Shown here piece by piece: positions 22,745 through 38,973 of a stretch of DNA of 64,000 nucleotides. Below the pieces are notes generated by a model that saw only the letters and a program-made list of their open reading frames with translations, ran no database searches and had not been told where the DNA came from. Position numbers and translations under genes: made by a program. Position 1 is the stretch's first letter. Every line of letters begins with the position of its first letter. Source of the DNA: Oryzias latipes (lineage: Eukaryota > Chordata > Actinopteri > Beloniformes > Adrianichthyidae); the NCBI RefSeq assembly GCF_002234675.1, contig NC_019872.2, forward strand, positions 10,165,950 through 10,229,949. The letters run 5' to 3'.

Positions 22745-23340
22745 AGACAAAGGTGCATAAAGGCAAACAAGGAAAGAATAAAGGGAAGAAAAGGCAACAG
22801 GGAACTGAAGGGAAGGAGATGCAGAATGCAGGAAACAAAGTGCAAAAAAGGGTAACTGCAGAAAATGAAGCAGAAAAGAAAGAACAGCATGTGCAGGATA
22901 AGGAAAAGAAAGTACAAAATGGGTACCCAAGGCAGCAGGAGGATAATGAGGTGAAAGAAAGACGGAGGTGTTGAAAAATGGTCTAAATGTTCAGGAAGGA
23001 AGGAAACAAGAGACAAAATGAAAGTTGATAGGGGACGAATGGAATGAGAACGAGGTGCAGAATGGAGAACAATTTCAGGTCAAAGAGATGGAAGTGCAGA
23101 AAGAGAACTATTGTGCATTTGTGAAAGGGAAAAGGGAGCAGAAAGAGAAAAAACATTCTTCCAGAGGGATAGGAAGTGCAAAAACAGGACAAATATTTAC
23201 AAGATGTGGGTCAAAGTGTTCAGGTGGAAGTGTATAAGGTCCAGAAACAAACACAGAATGAAGAAAAAAGGCAGAATGTCTAGAAAGAGTTGCATGGACA
23301 GGATAAAAAGTGCAGAAACATGAACAGCAGAGGGAATACA
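22745..23340 (+). other. Purine-rich, Lys/Glu/Gln-coding-like block
   Basis: The + strand is strongly A/G-rich with quasi-periodic GTGCAGAA or GTGCAAAA words. One short frame (22753-22974) reads KGKKRQQGTEGKEMQN, similar to KEKERGQQQAEGKDMEK in the C-terminal tail of spartin 2, and the DNA 'ctgaagggaaggagatg' resembles 'ctgaagggaaggatatg' at about 30451. It may be an expanded, decayed relic of a third spartin's last exon. The similarity could also come from simple purine bias. Minus-strand open frames here are shadows. Confidence 0.35.
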
Positions 23341-23699
23341 TGAATGTAAAGGCAATGTAAATAGAAGACCAACAGAATAAAACATAGGAGGCGTAAAAGA
23401 TGAGTAAGAAAAATATCCACAAACAAACACATTTGAAACAGATTAGTTGTTTTCAGTACTTGTATTTGTTTTTTGTCATATATCAATTGTTTACAATGCA
23501 TATTGTCAATTAAAGAAAAAGTTTCTATTTGTATACATTTTAAACTTTACTTCAGCCAGAAAATATGGTATGTAAATAGCCAAAGTAGCCAAATGTAAAC
23601 TTGAAAATAGAAAAAAAAAACATACATTTGCACTAACACACTGGAGAACATTATGCTTGTAAGGAATGTAGCGACTGAGTTTTATTTTGAAAGTTTTTA

Positions 23700-23840
23700 A
23701 AGCGGAAGCCACTCCCTTTTTCTGACGTAGCATTTAAACTGATTCGGGAGAGACCGTCAATTCTCGGAACAGGTGTTCAGTTCGACACAAGAAAAACGTC
23801 CACCTGTTTTTAAGGACAGTACAAACTTTTTAACATGGAC
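23700..23840 (+). promoter_or_regulatory. spart: Probable promoter and 5' leader region of spartin 2
   Basis: A less AT-rich stretch with a TGACGTAG (CRE-like) site at about 23722 lies upstream of the spartin 2 start. The coding exon is preceded by an acceptor, 'tttctttcctcag', ending at 24513, so a noncoding first exon must lie upstream; this stretch is the best candidate. The transcription start is inferred. Confidence 0.3.
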
Positions 23841-24531
23841 GGGTATATTTTAAAACTTTGTATTTGTATGTATAATGTTCAATACTTTTTAATTCATTAT
23901 GTTGTGTAAGAATTAATACACTCTTAAGTTTCTGCATTGAACTAAATAATTATTATCAAGATAACTGAATATAATTTATATTTTCAGCTATCTTGATAAT
24001 TATATATTTTATATTATAAACTAACTTTGAGACCAAACATTGAAGCACAACTGCTTTGAATTAAAAGTTCTGGCAGCCTCCAGACAAATCTTGATTTGCA
24101 AGAAAAACCTGATAGGATAGGTTCTTAGTTTTTCATGCGTAAAAGAACAATGACATCACCAGGGTTTTTCTGACAGCAGCTTTAGTTATGCTGCCTGACT
24201 CCATAGAGTTAACACTGTATTTGTTTTCGAGGTCTTCTTAAAAATAAAATACATATCTTTAGTCCCTTTATAAACAGGTGAGTTCAATTTTTTTCTCACT
24301 CTTTTAAATTTTAAATAGCTGCTGATTAACTTAATGTTTTAGTTTAATTGAAGCATTTCTCTTTATGCTTTCTAGGAAAAGATAAAAATCCTCATGTTAT
24401 AGAATAAAATATTTACAATTATTTTCTTGTTATCTTGTAAATCTAAGTTGATTTGGATTCAATCAGTGGCATTTTTGTGTGAACTATTTGTGTTTTGTTC
24501 TTTCTTTCCTCAGAACCTTTTGCTCTTCAAT

Positions 24532-27500
24532 ATGGCAGAGCCTGCTGAACTTTTAATGATCAAGGGCCAGTACGAATTGGCCTTACATGCGCTCAATTGC
24601 GGTCTGGCTGCCGAGAACTCTAACCAAAGACCAGAGGCCTTGGATTACTTCAGAAAGGGCCACTTGCATCTAGTTCAGGGATTGGATGTTCCCACTGGCG
24701 GGGGGAGCCACCAGGGAGCGGCCTGGGACACAGCCAGACTGCTTCAGCACAAAATGAGGGACACTTTGAGAACTGTCAATGACCACCTTTCTGCTTTGGA
24801 AAACTCCCAAACAACCTCAGAAGACCAGAGGGCTTCACCGATGAACGCCTATCCTGACTTGGCCATCACCAGTTGGCCCTCTCAGAGCTCAGTCCACCAT
24901 CTGTACCCTTCTATACCTGCTGCCACTCAGAGCACAGCCCCAGCCCCCTTCACAGCGCCTCTTTGTCCTGCTATTGAGCAGACGGGCACACTCCCCACAG
25001 CAGCTGTGAGAACTGAATCCATGGATGACCCTCCAGACCAGCCTCCTGCATACACACCAAAGCCCACAGACGGTCACTGCAGCCTCACCTATGGTCCCGC
25101 CGGACCCACCAGGCCCGTAAACCAGAATGGAAAAGGAGCACAAGCAGCAGGAGATGAACATGAGCTGCTGCGCATTTCATCCGGGGTTCAGCTTTTTTTT
25201 GTGGAACCTAACGGGGAGGTCAGCGCTCTGATGTGCCCTGGTTACCTTCGCATCATCACCTTTGAAAGTCAACACAAAGACTTGGCTTCTGGAAAGCATT
25301 CATCGTTTCTACATGTGAGTATTTGGAAGCACATTTCTGACCTTCAGCTCCTTTTTATGAAAACATTCTTTTGTAAGTGCGTGCCTTAATTTTACGCAGG
25401 TGCAAACATTCAGAAAACCCACTAACTTCATGGTTAAAAGATTTGACAGCTGACTCACCTGTCTAAAAGTTGGCTTCACAAGTGATCTTGTTTGGTTTTT
25501 TGTAAGTTTTACAAAAAGCTGTGACAAAAGCTGACTTGGTCAGAATCACAGCTTATACTTAATCAAAAAGTTGTTTAAATTACCCCATGAGGTTAGAATA
25601 AGCCATCCTCACCCCTTCCTGAAAAGTTATTTTGAAATAGAAAATATTTTAAATTATAAAGAACACATTTTATGTAACAAAACATGAAGATTACTCACAA
25701 GTTTTCACTTTTAATAATTTTTAACCTTTTAACTTGTTTATTTTTATTTCCTAATATGAAAACATAAACAAACATTCTAGCTTATCTTATTTAGCTATCA
25801 GTATCAGTAGTTATTGTTTCAAAATAAAAGTCAAATTTTAACAAAAATAAATTACCAGTTTTTACCCTGCAAATGCCTTCTTCCTCCACCTGATTTTTTT
25901 TTTTTTGTAAATAAAAAATGTAAAGCTACAATACAAAGCCTGAATTATCCTGGACTTTGTTTTGCATTGCAACACATCATGGCTTCCCACCAGTCCAAGC
26001 TAGTAGGCATCTGTCATGTTTTCTGATGTAGCTTTGTTTCCCCAACAAGACAATGGTCCTATTAACAGATGACTCTGTGCTTCTGTTGTTCTGCTTCTCC
26101 CTGCCCGTGTCCTCACAGGGGTCAGTCTGTCAGGCAGCATACCAGTGGTGCGATCTGCCACAAGTCTGTGTTTGTGTGGTTTCTTTAGAACAGTTGGATC
26201 TAAAAAAAATATATATGTATTTTTTGCATTTGTGAAAGATTTATCAAATCAAATCCTGCACTTCATTGGATGACCCTGCAAACATTCTATAAGCTTTCAC
26301 ATCACAACAGGTCACTATAAATATATATAAACCATAAGATTTAGTCTAAAAGGAGAAACTGATAGACAAATATTTATTTGCTACATGTGTATATTTTTGT
26401 GTCATTTCTCAGGTGTGTGACCAGATGTACCCACTGACAACAGATACTCCGGTGCTGCTGGCAAACTCTGGGATCTACATGTTTCCTGACACAATGACTG
26501 ATGCACTGGGGTCCTATGTCGGCATTGTGCTGTCCTCTGAACTGCCTGCTGCAGACCATGAGATCTTTCAGGACCTCCTATCGCAGCTTGCTGATCTTAA
26601 AGTTCAGGTTGGTTTAATAACAATTAAAAAAAGATCATTAATGTGGTTTTATTCAATTGAATTTCATTTCATTTATTCTATTGATAAAGCACCAGTTTAC
26701 AAATGGTGTTGTCTCAATGCACAATACCACAAGCAGACAACATCCTAAAGAGAATTATATATTATGATGACCTAATCAGTGCAGATAATTCCAATAAGGC
26801 AAAATTATTTTAACTCTATGCTATTAGCCAATATAATTGACTAACAGATTAAATCAAACAGTTTAATCCCTATTCCGAGCAAGTCAAAGGGGACATTTGA
26901 GAGGAAAACGGCCTCAAATTTGAAGATTAGGAAGAAAACTCCAGGAGGAATAGAGCTCAGAGAGGCCAACAATCCTCTGTAACTGGTTTTGGGTCTGAAA
27001 GTATGGAAAATAGATAGACATGAGCAAAAAAAAAGAAAATCTGTGGTATAACAAATGGCCAGGTTCGTAAATGCAGTTATAAGAGGAAACCGATAAATTG
27101 GCCAAATAAGGGTAATAATAATGATTTTTATTTTTTTTAAGTTGAGTTGATATGTTTTAAATGTAGATAGTTGGCTGAATGTTGTAATAAAAATGCCTTT
27201 AAAACTGATCAGTAGGACATTTAGAATTTCAAGCTTTTAGAGCTTTAATTCAGTCAACACCATGTTTAATTTGAGTCTTTTATGGACTTTTAATCACATC
27301 CAATTGATTTAGCTCCAACAATAAACAAACATCAGTTCAGTAGCAGGTAATTTGAATACCTGACAGGTGAGTCAGTGAAGGTTCTCATTCATCCAGGTGA
27401 CGTAGTCTTGAGGTTTAGTCAAAGCAAGTAGACTTTAAAAAAATGTTTTCCTTTGAAAAGTTTCACCCATTGACTGCATATAGAGAAGTGGACACTCACA

Positions 27501-30500
27501 TTCCTGCAATTGAATAGCTTGTTACAGCTATTCAATGGCAGGAATGTGGGTGTCTGACCAGGAGAATACACATGTGAACTGAATCCTGCGCAACTCACAC
27601 TGGACAGGTGAATTATTTGCCAAAGTTGATTTCAACTTTTAGTTTTATATATAAAATATGAAACTCTTGTCTAGACAACAGTATAGTTTGTCCTTTTAAG
27701 GTGCAACATTTTTAGTAAATGCTCTGTATGCTTATTTTTTTCACATCTGTGCCTGAGAGTTCAGAAACATGGGGATAAATATTCCTAAATGGTCTTAATT
27801 TTGGCTTTTTTCCTGAACCACCCTGCTAAAAAAATACAAAAATACCATGAAAACAAATCCTATACCTGAGCTAAAGAAATGCTTTACTCTTTACATAGTT
27901 GCAGGTGCTGCCAATACAACCACACAGAAATCATGAATGGAAATTAAAGGTTTTATCTTATGGAGATCTGGATGTGGAATCATACTAAATTAAAGTGGAA
28001 AAACGCACCACTGGCTAATCCAACTTGGATGTAATGTCTTTGAAACAAGTCAAAATGAGGCTCAGAAGTGCGTGTGGTCTCCATACGCCTGTATGACTTC
28101 CCTGCAACACCTGGGGTTTCTTCTGATGAGGTGGTGGATTGCCTAATATTTCCACCTGCTGTCTATTAAACTTGCTCATATATGGAGGAATGTGTTTATT
28201 TGCCTGAAAAGGATGTTAAATTAGAGGCTGTAAAATATGTTGCAGAGCCAGAGACGTTGCGTTGCATGAATTTTTGACAGATCAAACAGTAAACAAGTTA
28301 AAATTCAGTGGTTTTTAAGCATTCATTATGCTTTGAGTAAACCGTGGGATCTTTCTGATTGTCACTGATTATTTAAGACAGCAAAGACACGTTCTTGTTA
28401 TCAGTATCAGGAATTATATCCAAACGCTTCTCTTCCAGGATCAGGAGGAAACTGGAGTGGATATCATGAATTTGAGTACAAAAGTACCCGTCGGTCCCCT
28501 CAGCAAACAAACAGAATTAACGGTGTCAGCAGAAGAAGAGGAAAAACTACAGCTTCCAGGATGGAGTGAGAAGATGGCCCAAGGGATTTTGTCAGGTGTG
28601 CTTGTTAGCGTTCAAATATAGGCGGAAAGTGGATAAAATATTGATACAGGCTTTCTTATTTGCTGAAAATGTTGTGCAAAAAAAAAATGGAGTTTATGCC
28701 CTCATCAGTATAAAATGTAGAAGCAAAACTGTTCCTCCTGCAGGAGCCACACGATTAAGTCAGTCGCTAGCAAAGGGAGCAGAGGCCACTGGAAGTTTCA
28801 TTCACAAAGGAGCTGCTAAGATTCGAGACCGCATCACACCCGAGGAGACTCCTTCAGATGTCAGCCCCCAGGTGGCGAAACGTTTGCAGACTGCAAAGCA
28901 AGCTACTGGTGGTGCTGTTCGAGTCAGTCAGTTCTTAGGTAAGGACAAAAGGCAGCTTGGCTAGTTTGCATGAATTTTGTTCTATTTTTTTACTCTGATT
29001 TGTAAATAATTTAAGACATAATTTAATGTTCCTGTTTAATCATCTGTCTTTCCAGTGAATGGATTAAGTCACATTGCAGGGCATGTAGTAGATAAGGTGT
29101 CACCTCATATGAAAAAGCACGGATCTAAGCTGGTGCCGGAGTCTCTGAAGAAGAGCCAAGATGGTCACGCATCCAACTGGGATGGTACTAAATATGTGGC
29201 AGCCAGGGGCGTTCAAGGTATGAAAATTCCTCCATTTCTGATCATATAATGTTTTGCTCCTGTGCCTTTATGGATTCTGACAACGAAATTATTCATTATT
29301 GTGTTCAATGTATGATGAATGATCCATGCCTACCGTAAAAAACTGTTTCAAAAAAGGTTTTTCCACGGTTTGGTCAAGTCTGGAAAGTGGAGCAAAGGAA
29401 GTTTGCAAAAGTGTTGCAACCGAGACTGTCACAACGGTGAAATACAAGTAAGTGCATATGTACACTCCTGTTTCCTGTACATTTTTGGGGGGTGGCATGT
29501 CTTATTTCCATTCTTTTTCTAAATATATTTAACAGTAACAATGGACTGCATGAAAAATCCTCCTGAAATGTTGCCTCTGTGATTTCTCTCTTGGGTTTTC
29601 TGCTCCTTTTCAGATTTAGGGGCTTGCAGAATCTTATCTAGCAACGTACGACTTTCAATGGGGAGTAAGGCCTTAAACTCACAACTTGTCCTGCTTAACC
29701 CTTAGTGTCCACTTTTTCACTAACACAAAACTGCTTTGAAACTTTTTAACTTTCAAATATGGCTTGCTTAACACTCACTTTACAGGTTTGTAAGACGTTG
29801 CATGCACTGGTTGTAAAATGGCTCATATTTAATTCTTCAAATATGTTTTTTTTTTTTAATTAAAAAGCTGCTGTCATTTTTATACGATTAATAAACTATT
29901 TGAAGTACTTTGAAAGCTAGCGCAATCAACTCTTGTTCCATTCCTGCACCTGATGGCCTCCAAATATTCACACTTACAGTCTTACAGAACTTTCTTACAG
30001 TTCTGTCTGGCTTTGTATACGCATTAGCCTTTTGTTTGCAAAATCTGTGAGGAAAAAAAATTAAAAAAAAAAATCTATACTTATTTTTATTTGAATGAAA
30101 ATAGGATGAATCTTTGCATTGCTTCAACATTTCAGAATTGTACACATTGTTTTTTTTTTCTGCACCACATTTCCCTAACATGCCTCTTTCTCATGTTGTT
30201 TGTGGTGAAGGTATGGTCACAATGTAGGCCAAGCCACAGACACTGCTCTCCAATCAGTGGCAAATATTGGGCTGACCGCTTACAACATTGATAATTTGAG
30301 CTTAAAGGCGTTCATACAGAACATGAGCGAGAAATCTGCCAATAAAGTGCTCCACGTCAAAGACGCACAGTCATGCGAAACGGAAAAGGAAGAAATGCTG
30401 AAAGCTGAACTCCGTGGACAAAAGGAGAAGGAGAGAGGGCAACAACAGGCTGAAGGGAAGGATATGGAGAAGCCAGAGAGTCACACAGGAGCAGATCCAA

Positions 30501-30538
30501 AACATTTGCAGAGCAAAGAAAAGGAGGAAAAGAAGTAA
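24532..30538 (+). CDS. spart: Spartin paralogue 2, full length with MIT domain
   Basis: Seven coding exons: 24532-25314, 26413-26607, 28439-28595, 28744-28938, 29056-29217, 29357-29447, 30211-30538 (TAA). Joined length 1911 bp, 636 aa; human spartin is 666 aa. All splice phases match. Residues 6-83 form the MIT domain (ESCRT binding; LLMIKGQYELALHALNCGL, NQRPEALDYFRKG). A PPAY motif at 171-174, the known ITCH/NEDD4-family binding site, follows. The mid-region (ELLRISSGVQLFFV, CPGYLRIITF, VCDQMYPLTTDTPVLL, SGIYMFPDT) leads to the C-terminal senescence-type domain (LPGWSEKMAQGILSG, KQATGGAVRVSQFL, MKKHGSKLVPESLKK, ATDTALQSVANIGLTAYNID) and a Lys/Glu-rich tail. The start is the first ATG after the acceptor at 24513. 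It is the best candidate for the conserved spartin function. It lies about 5 kb downstream of spartin 1, same strand. Confidence 0.93.
27491..27554. repeat. Near-perfect hairpin in spartin 2 intron
   Basis: A 29-nt left arm (27491-27519, GACACTCACATTCCTGC...) and its right complement (27526-27554) pair at 27 of 29 positions around the 6-nt loop TGTTAC. It is a short palindrome or MITE core, or less likely a small-RNA precursor. Confidence 0.8.
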
Positions 30539-30947
30539 TTTCCAAAAGGAATATATATTCATTTGGATCTCTTAATAACTTAACGATGAACCCACCTTTT
30601 CTTTAAAAAAATTATAATATTTAAGTTCTAAGTTATTCAATAGTCTCCCGGTTGTCTTCTATTTTCTTTTGTAAATTCCCACCAACTTGTGTGATTTTAG
30701 TATGTTCTTTTGTTATGCAAAATGTGTAGCATCCTTTTGAAAAGTTGTGTAACTGTTATTACACTCAAAATACCAGTCTGTTTTTTGGGCATTATGAGCA
30801 GTGTTGAAAATGTGATTGGTACTGTACACACTGTCTTATGTGTATTCTGTACAACAATACATTTTGTGAGGTTTTAAATTGAAATTGTTAGGCATTTCTG
30901 AAAAGTTTGAAAGCATAAAATGTTACCCTCTTCCCAATTTTACATTC

Positions 30948-30953
30948 AATAAA
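30948..30953 (+). other. spart: Probable polyadenylation signal of spartin 2
   Basis: AATAAA about 410 bp after the stop codon. The ccdc169 start codon follows only about 220 bp later, so the two genes are tightly packed. Confidence 0.5.
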
Positions 30954-31176
30954 TTCTTATGCCTGATTTTGATATATTGTTTATATATTCTATTGGATCA
31001 AAGAACTGCTTTACATTTTAAATCAAATAAAGCGTTACCCAACCAAAGCTACTTTGATGCAGATTTCTGACCGGCATGTGCAAGGAGCACAAACTTACTT
31101 TGAAAGAGGGGGAAAGGGAAGTGGTTTCCACGGAAACGAGCAGCAATGAAAGTTTGTTTGGGAAACCTTGGGAAAC

Positions 31177-35161
<3,985 letters not shown>

Positions 35162-38085
35162 GTTAAACACAAACTAGGAAATACTGAACTTTTCAGCCCC
35201 TTGTTTTTGTAGGAATCGATATATTTGTACAAGGTGATTGGTATTCTTTTACGTTGTCTTTCTAAGTAAGTGATTTTAAGAGAAAATAATGTTTAGGTTT
35301 ATACTGTTTTTGTGCCATAATCAGTAATGTTCATTATTTGCATCCATAGCAACAGTAAAAATATAACAATCTCATGGTTTACACTGAATTCTACCTTTCT
35401 GATAATTATGACTTTCTACAATAACAGAAGCTGCATGAAAGTGTTGTTTAAATCTACTAACAGAAACCACTTTTGTAAAAAAGTCATTTTTTCTAAGAAC
35501 TCATTTCTCTAATCATTTAAGCAGTCACACATCCTCCACCCTCTAGTAGGTGTAGTTCATCCAGAGAGCAAGCTGTCACCCCATCCTACCTTCTAAATGC
35601 CTTCACACGCGTGGGAGTAAGAAAGCTAGCCATGCAAGATTAAACAGTTATTTAGAAAACTCAAAGTGTGCTAACTATTTTCCCAGCTTCAGTACAGTAA
35701 ACGCTTTATATGATCAATGGTAATTTAGGTCCTTTAAAAGACCCACTCTGATGAAAATCATGTTTTGAGCAGGTTTTTGTGTCCTTTTTCTGAAACTGCC
35801 ACTGCTGTGTTTGAAACAAAGCTAGTTTTTCCATTTAAGTCTAATTTTTGAACATGGATATTTGAACATGGGGGAAAAAAAGTTCTATGCATTCTGTTGT
35901 GACAGGGAACATTTTGACGTTTAGAGTTATCTGTTTTTCCTCCACAATGTTACTGGTCATGTATGATAGTAATGAATATCTTGTTGGTCTGATTTCCTTT
36001 TTCCCAATGTTTTCTCATGACTCTCTGTCTAAAAGAGTCTGTATTGTTTAATGACTATCAATCCAATTGTGAAACCATCTGACATGAGATATTGGTGTAT
36101 TGCTTTCTAGTATGGTTTTCTGACTTGTTATGCTGATCAAAATGGACTGCAGTGGCAGGTCGGTTGTCTTTAGATTGACAGCGTCATTTTAAGGTTGCAA
36201 ACCCAAGTTGTGTGATGACAAAGTGAGTGCATCAACCACACACAAGACCTTTTTCATTTTCTTTCACTGTAATGTGCAAGTTTCTTTTGGTGCAACTTAT
36301 TTATTACTGTTCCTTAAAACATGTAGATGTGTTTACTGATTCAGTTCCAGCTTTTTTTGTGCTAAATTTCAGCTGCAAGCAGAGTATGCATGCAAAAAAA
36401 TTACATCCAAAGCTTCTTGTATGCACTTTTGGGCCTCTACAGGCTGTCATAATAACAAACTGTTCTCTTTTTCATTTGATGCACTATAAAGTATAAAACT
36501 CTTATTTTGAAGTAATATAAATATGAAAAAGTGTGCATTAGCACATGAAAATAGTCACATGTTTCCTTGTATTTGAAAATGTTTTTTTATTTTGGAATGG
36601 CATCAATACAAATTTGATTTATATTTCACCAAAAAAAAAAATCGCTTTTGAAACAAGGAACTACTAGGCCAGTTTATGTTCCATGTAAAGTGTTCTGTAC
36701 AATGCCAGTACAGTAAATTTGAAAAACAGTTCTAGCCTTTAAAGTTTAAGCTGTATTGCACAGTATAAGCAGATCTATGGATGGAAGAAAATATACTGTA
36801 TTAAAAATATTACCCACATAGTAATGAACAATTTCAATCCTTTAAACTGTGGTGTGTCGGCGCTGCCGTTTCACAGCTAGGTCAGGGCTTTTATTTGTGA
36901 CATTAGCACATTTTAGCATTTCCTGCATACATTTTCTTTCTACAGTCCACTAAAACACGGATGACCGGTTGAACTGCAGCTCTGGAACCAAAGCAGAAAT
37001 ACATGTGGTTGGATTAATATTCCAATTTTGCAATCGTCCAACGACACAACCAGACAACAATGAGCCGAATGAATCTTTCGTAGAAAATAGCCTTTCAAAT
37101 TTTTTAGATAAGGTCTCAACAGTGACCTTGTCTTGCTCTTCAATTCTCAGGCAGTCCTTAAAAGATCGTCTCCCTCATGTGTCCTGGTTGCTCTGGATTC
37201 ATTTAGAAAGCTTCACCTAGTCTGCCTGTGACGCACACACGGTCGCCTTGAGTGTATCCTTAAATAGAACAACCGAGACTGGGAAGGGGCGGTGTCAATA
37301 AGACTGATACATTTATAAATCAACTTCTTAAAGAAAAATGTCTTTAGTTGGAACATAATGAACAGAAATCAGAATTAAGTTGTTCAGACATGTATAAATA
37401 AGTAATATTTAACATGCAGCACAATAACACGTGCTGCCTTATAGGTCACTGGAGGGGTTGATGACCTCATGAATAGGAGGGTCTCCTTAGGCTGTTATTT
37501 GAGTGTGTTGCCTTTTTCTGCTCTAAAAGACTAATACTTGCTTTTAATCTTGTAAAGCACATCAAAGAATTGGCAGAAAATGCTACAATTTTCATTTTTT
37601 AAATCAAGACATTTTTTTAAACGTTTTAATTAAATCCACAAAAAATTTCAAAATCAATTACATTAATTAGATCTAGATAGTATAAATTATAAGTTTGGTG
37701 ATTTGGTAAGTTTTTGCTCACAACAATGTTAGTTTAAGATGTAGAAATATTGACCTGAGTGTTTAGAAAAAAGCACTTTATTTCCCCACTGTCTCAAATT
37801 CTATCCACACATTTTTAACATGGTGTACCTTTATTTTAAAGAATGTCAATGTTTTTTTGCTTTCTTTCAATTTAGCAATTCAAAAAAAGAAACAACAGAT
37901 GAGTTAGTCTCACCGTAAAGTTTTTAAAATAGTTAACCTTTTTTCTGCCAAAAGTGTTCCTAACATTTCACAGAAGCAGCCACTTTGAAATGAGCAGAAA
38001 AAGTCCTACTGCCCCTAGTGGACTGATAATGAATTACACCGTAGAACACGAAACATGAACCAAACCTGGCTTATTGTGTTTTTAT
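35162..38085. other. Intergenic between ccdc169 and dclk1; no gene seen
   Basis: AT-rich sequence, with a partial family 2 MITE at about 35733. In human SOHLH2 occupies this interval; I see no bHLH-like exon on either strand. Open frames such as 36227-36496 and 36969-37220 have no recognised domain. Confidence 0.55.
35733..35900. mobile_element. TTAA-flanked MITE, family 2, partial copy C
   Basis: The end TTAAAAGACCCACTCTGATG plus about 70 further bases ('ttttgagcaggtttttgtgtcc') matches the inverted right end of copy A; the other end is not found. Confidence 0.55.
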
Positions 38086-38286
38086 CCCTTGTGCTATCTT
38101 AGATTACCCCACCCTTACATTGACGTGTTCTCCCTACATGACAAAGGTGGATAAAGGTGGAAAGATTTCATGTAATCCATGGACACCAGTGAAGATCACA
38201 AATCATTGAAGAAAAAAGGTTCAGAGCACTGTCTGGGTCTAGATGACCCAACTCCCAACATTAAAGTGCCTAGGATAGCACAAGGG
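38086..38286 (+). mobile_element. PiggyBac-like MITE (family 1)
   Basis: Terminal inverted repeats CCCTTGTGCTATCTTAGA and, reverse-complemented, CCCTTGTGCTATCCTAGG. Flanks are TTAT and TTAC, degenerate TTAA. Four bases are missing from the right half compared with other copies. Confidence 0.85.
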
Positions 38287-38639
38287 TTACGGAAAGTAGG
38301 AGTCTCAGAAATGCATACTTCAAATATGATACAAATGGTGATATAGGGTTAGGTCAAGAAATGGTAGCTTATAAGAAATTACCAATAGATACGCTTATAG
38401 GCTTTAGATGTGTCCTCTCCAAGCTTTTGGGTTTTATGTGAAATGATACAATTTAAAAGTACAAATGCATGTAGCTGACTAATCAAAATTAAGTAAGGTT
38501 AAAAAAGGCTAAAATATAAGGCAATTAAATTTGATTTAGTTTCTTTTGTATCAACAGATGTTACATAACTCCTGCAGTATTGTCTCTTAAATTGTTGCTA
38601 AATGTGTTAAAAAAAAAGCCCACATTAGATCCCCCAGCT

Positions 38640-38973
38640 GATGCTGTGAGGAGGGTAAGGGGCCAGCAGCATCCCGAGCTCGGGTGTGAGGCGTGGGCTT
38701 GCATCGTAATCGAGGGTGGGGGGGCGCTGAATGGAAATCACGACAGAATGACGTGAGGGAGGAGGTGGTGGTGGAGGAGGAGAAGGACGGAGGCAGCTGC
38801 TGCCACCCAGTCGGTTTCCAGTCTTCATCACACAAACTCTGGTGTTTGCTGCTGAAAAGACTCAGCCGAACGATAAAGGGGCTCGGGGGTCCCAAATTCT
38901 TCACATCTGCCGGGTTTAAACGCATCATTCAGGCTGGAGTTGACAACCACAGAGGCGCTAATCACGCGCGTGG
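38640..38973 (+). promoter_or_regulatory. dclk1: Probable dclk1 promoter and noncoding first exon
   Basis: A GC-rich, CpG-bearing block ends at the donor CGTGG|gtaagc (38973/38974). The next acceptor, 'tttgttcgtcacag', ends at 39365, after a pyrimidine-rich tract, and places the dclk1 ATG 35 bases into exon 2. Mammalian DCLK1 also has a noncoding first exon. Start of transcription not determined; open frames in this block are spurious. Confidence 0.5.

Noticed and set aside
22582..23430. Minus-strand Phe/Leu/Ser-rich frames, up to 144 aa
   Set aside because: Shadows of the purine-rich + strand; hydrophobic content follows from poly-pyrimidine composition, with no start context or homology.
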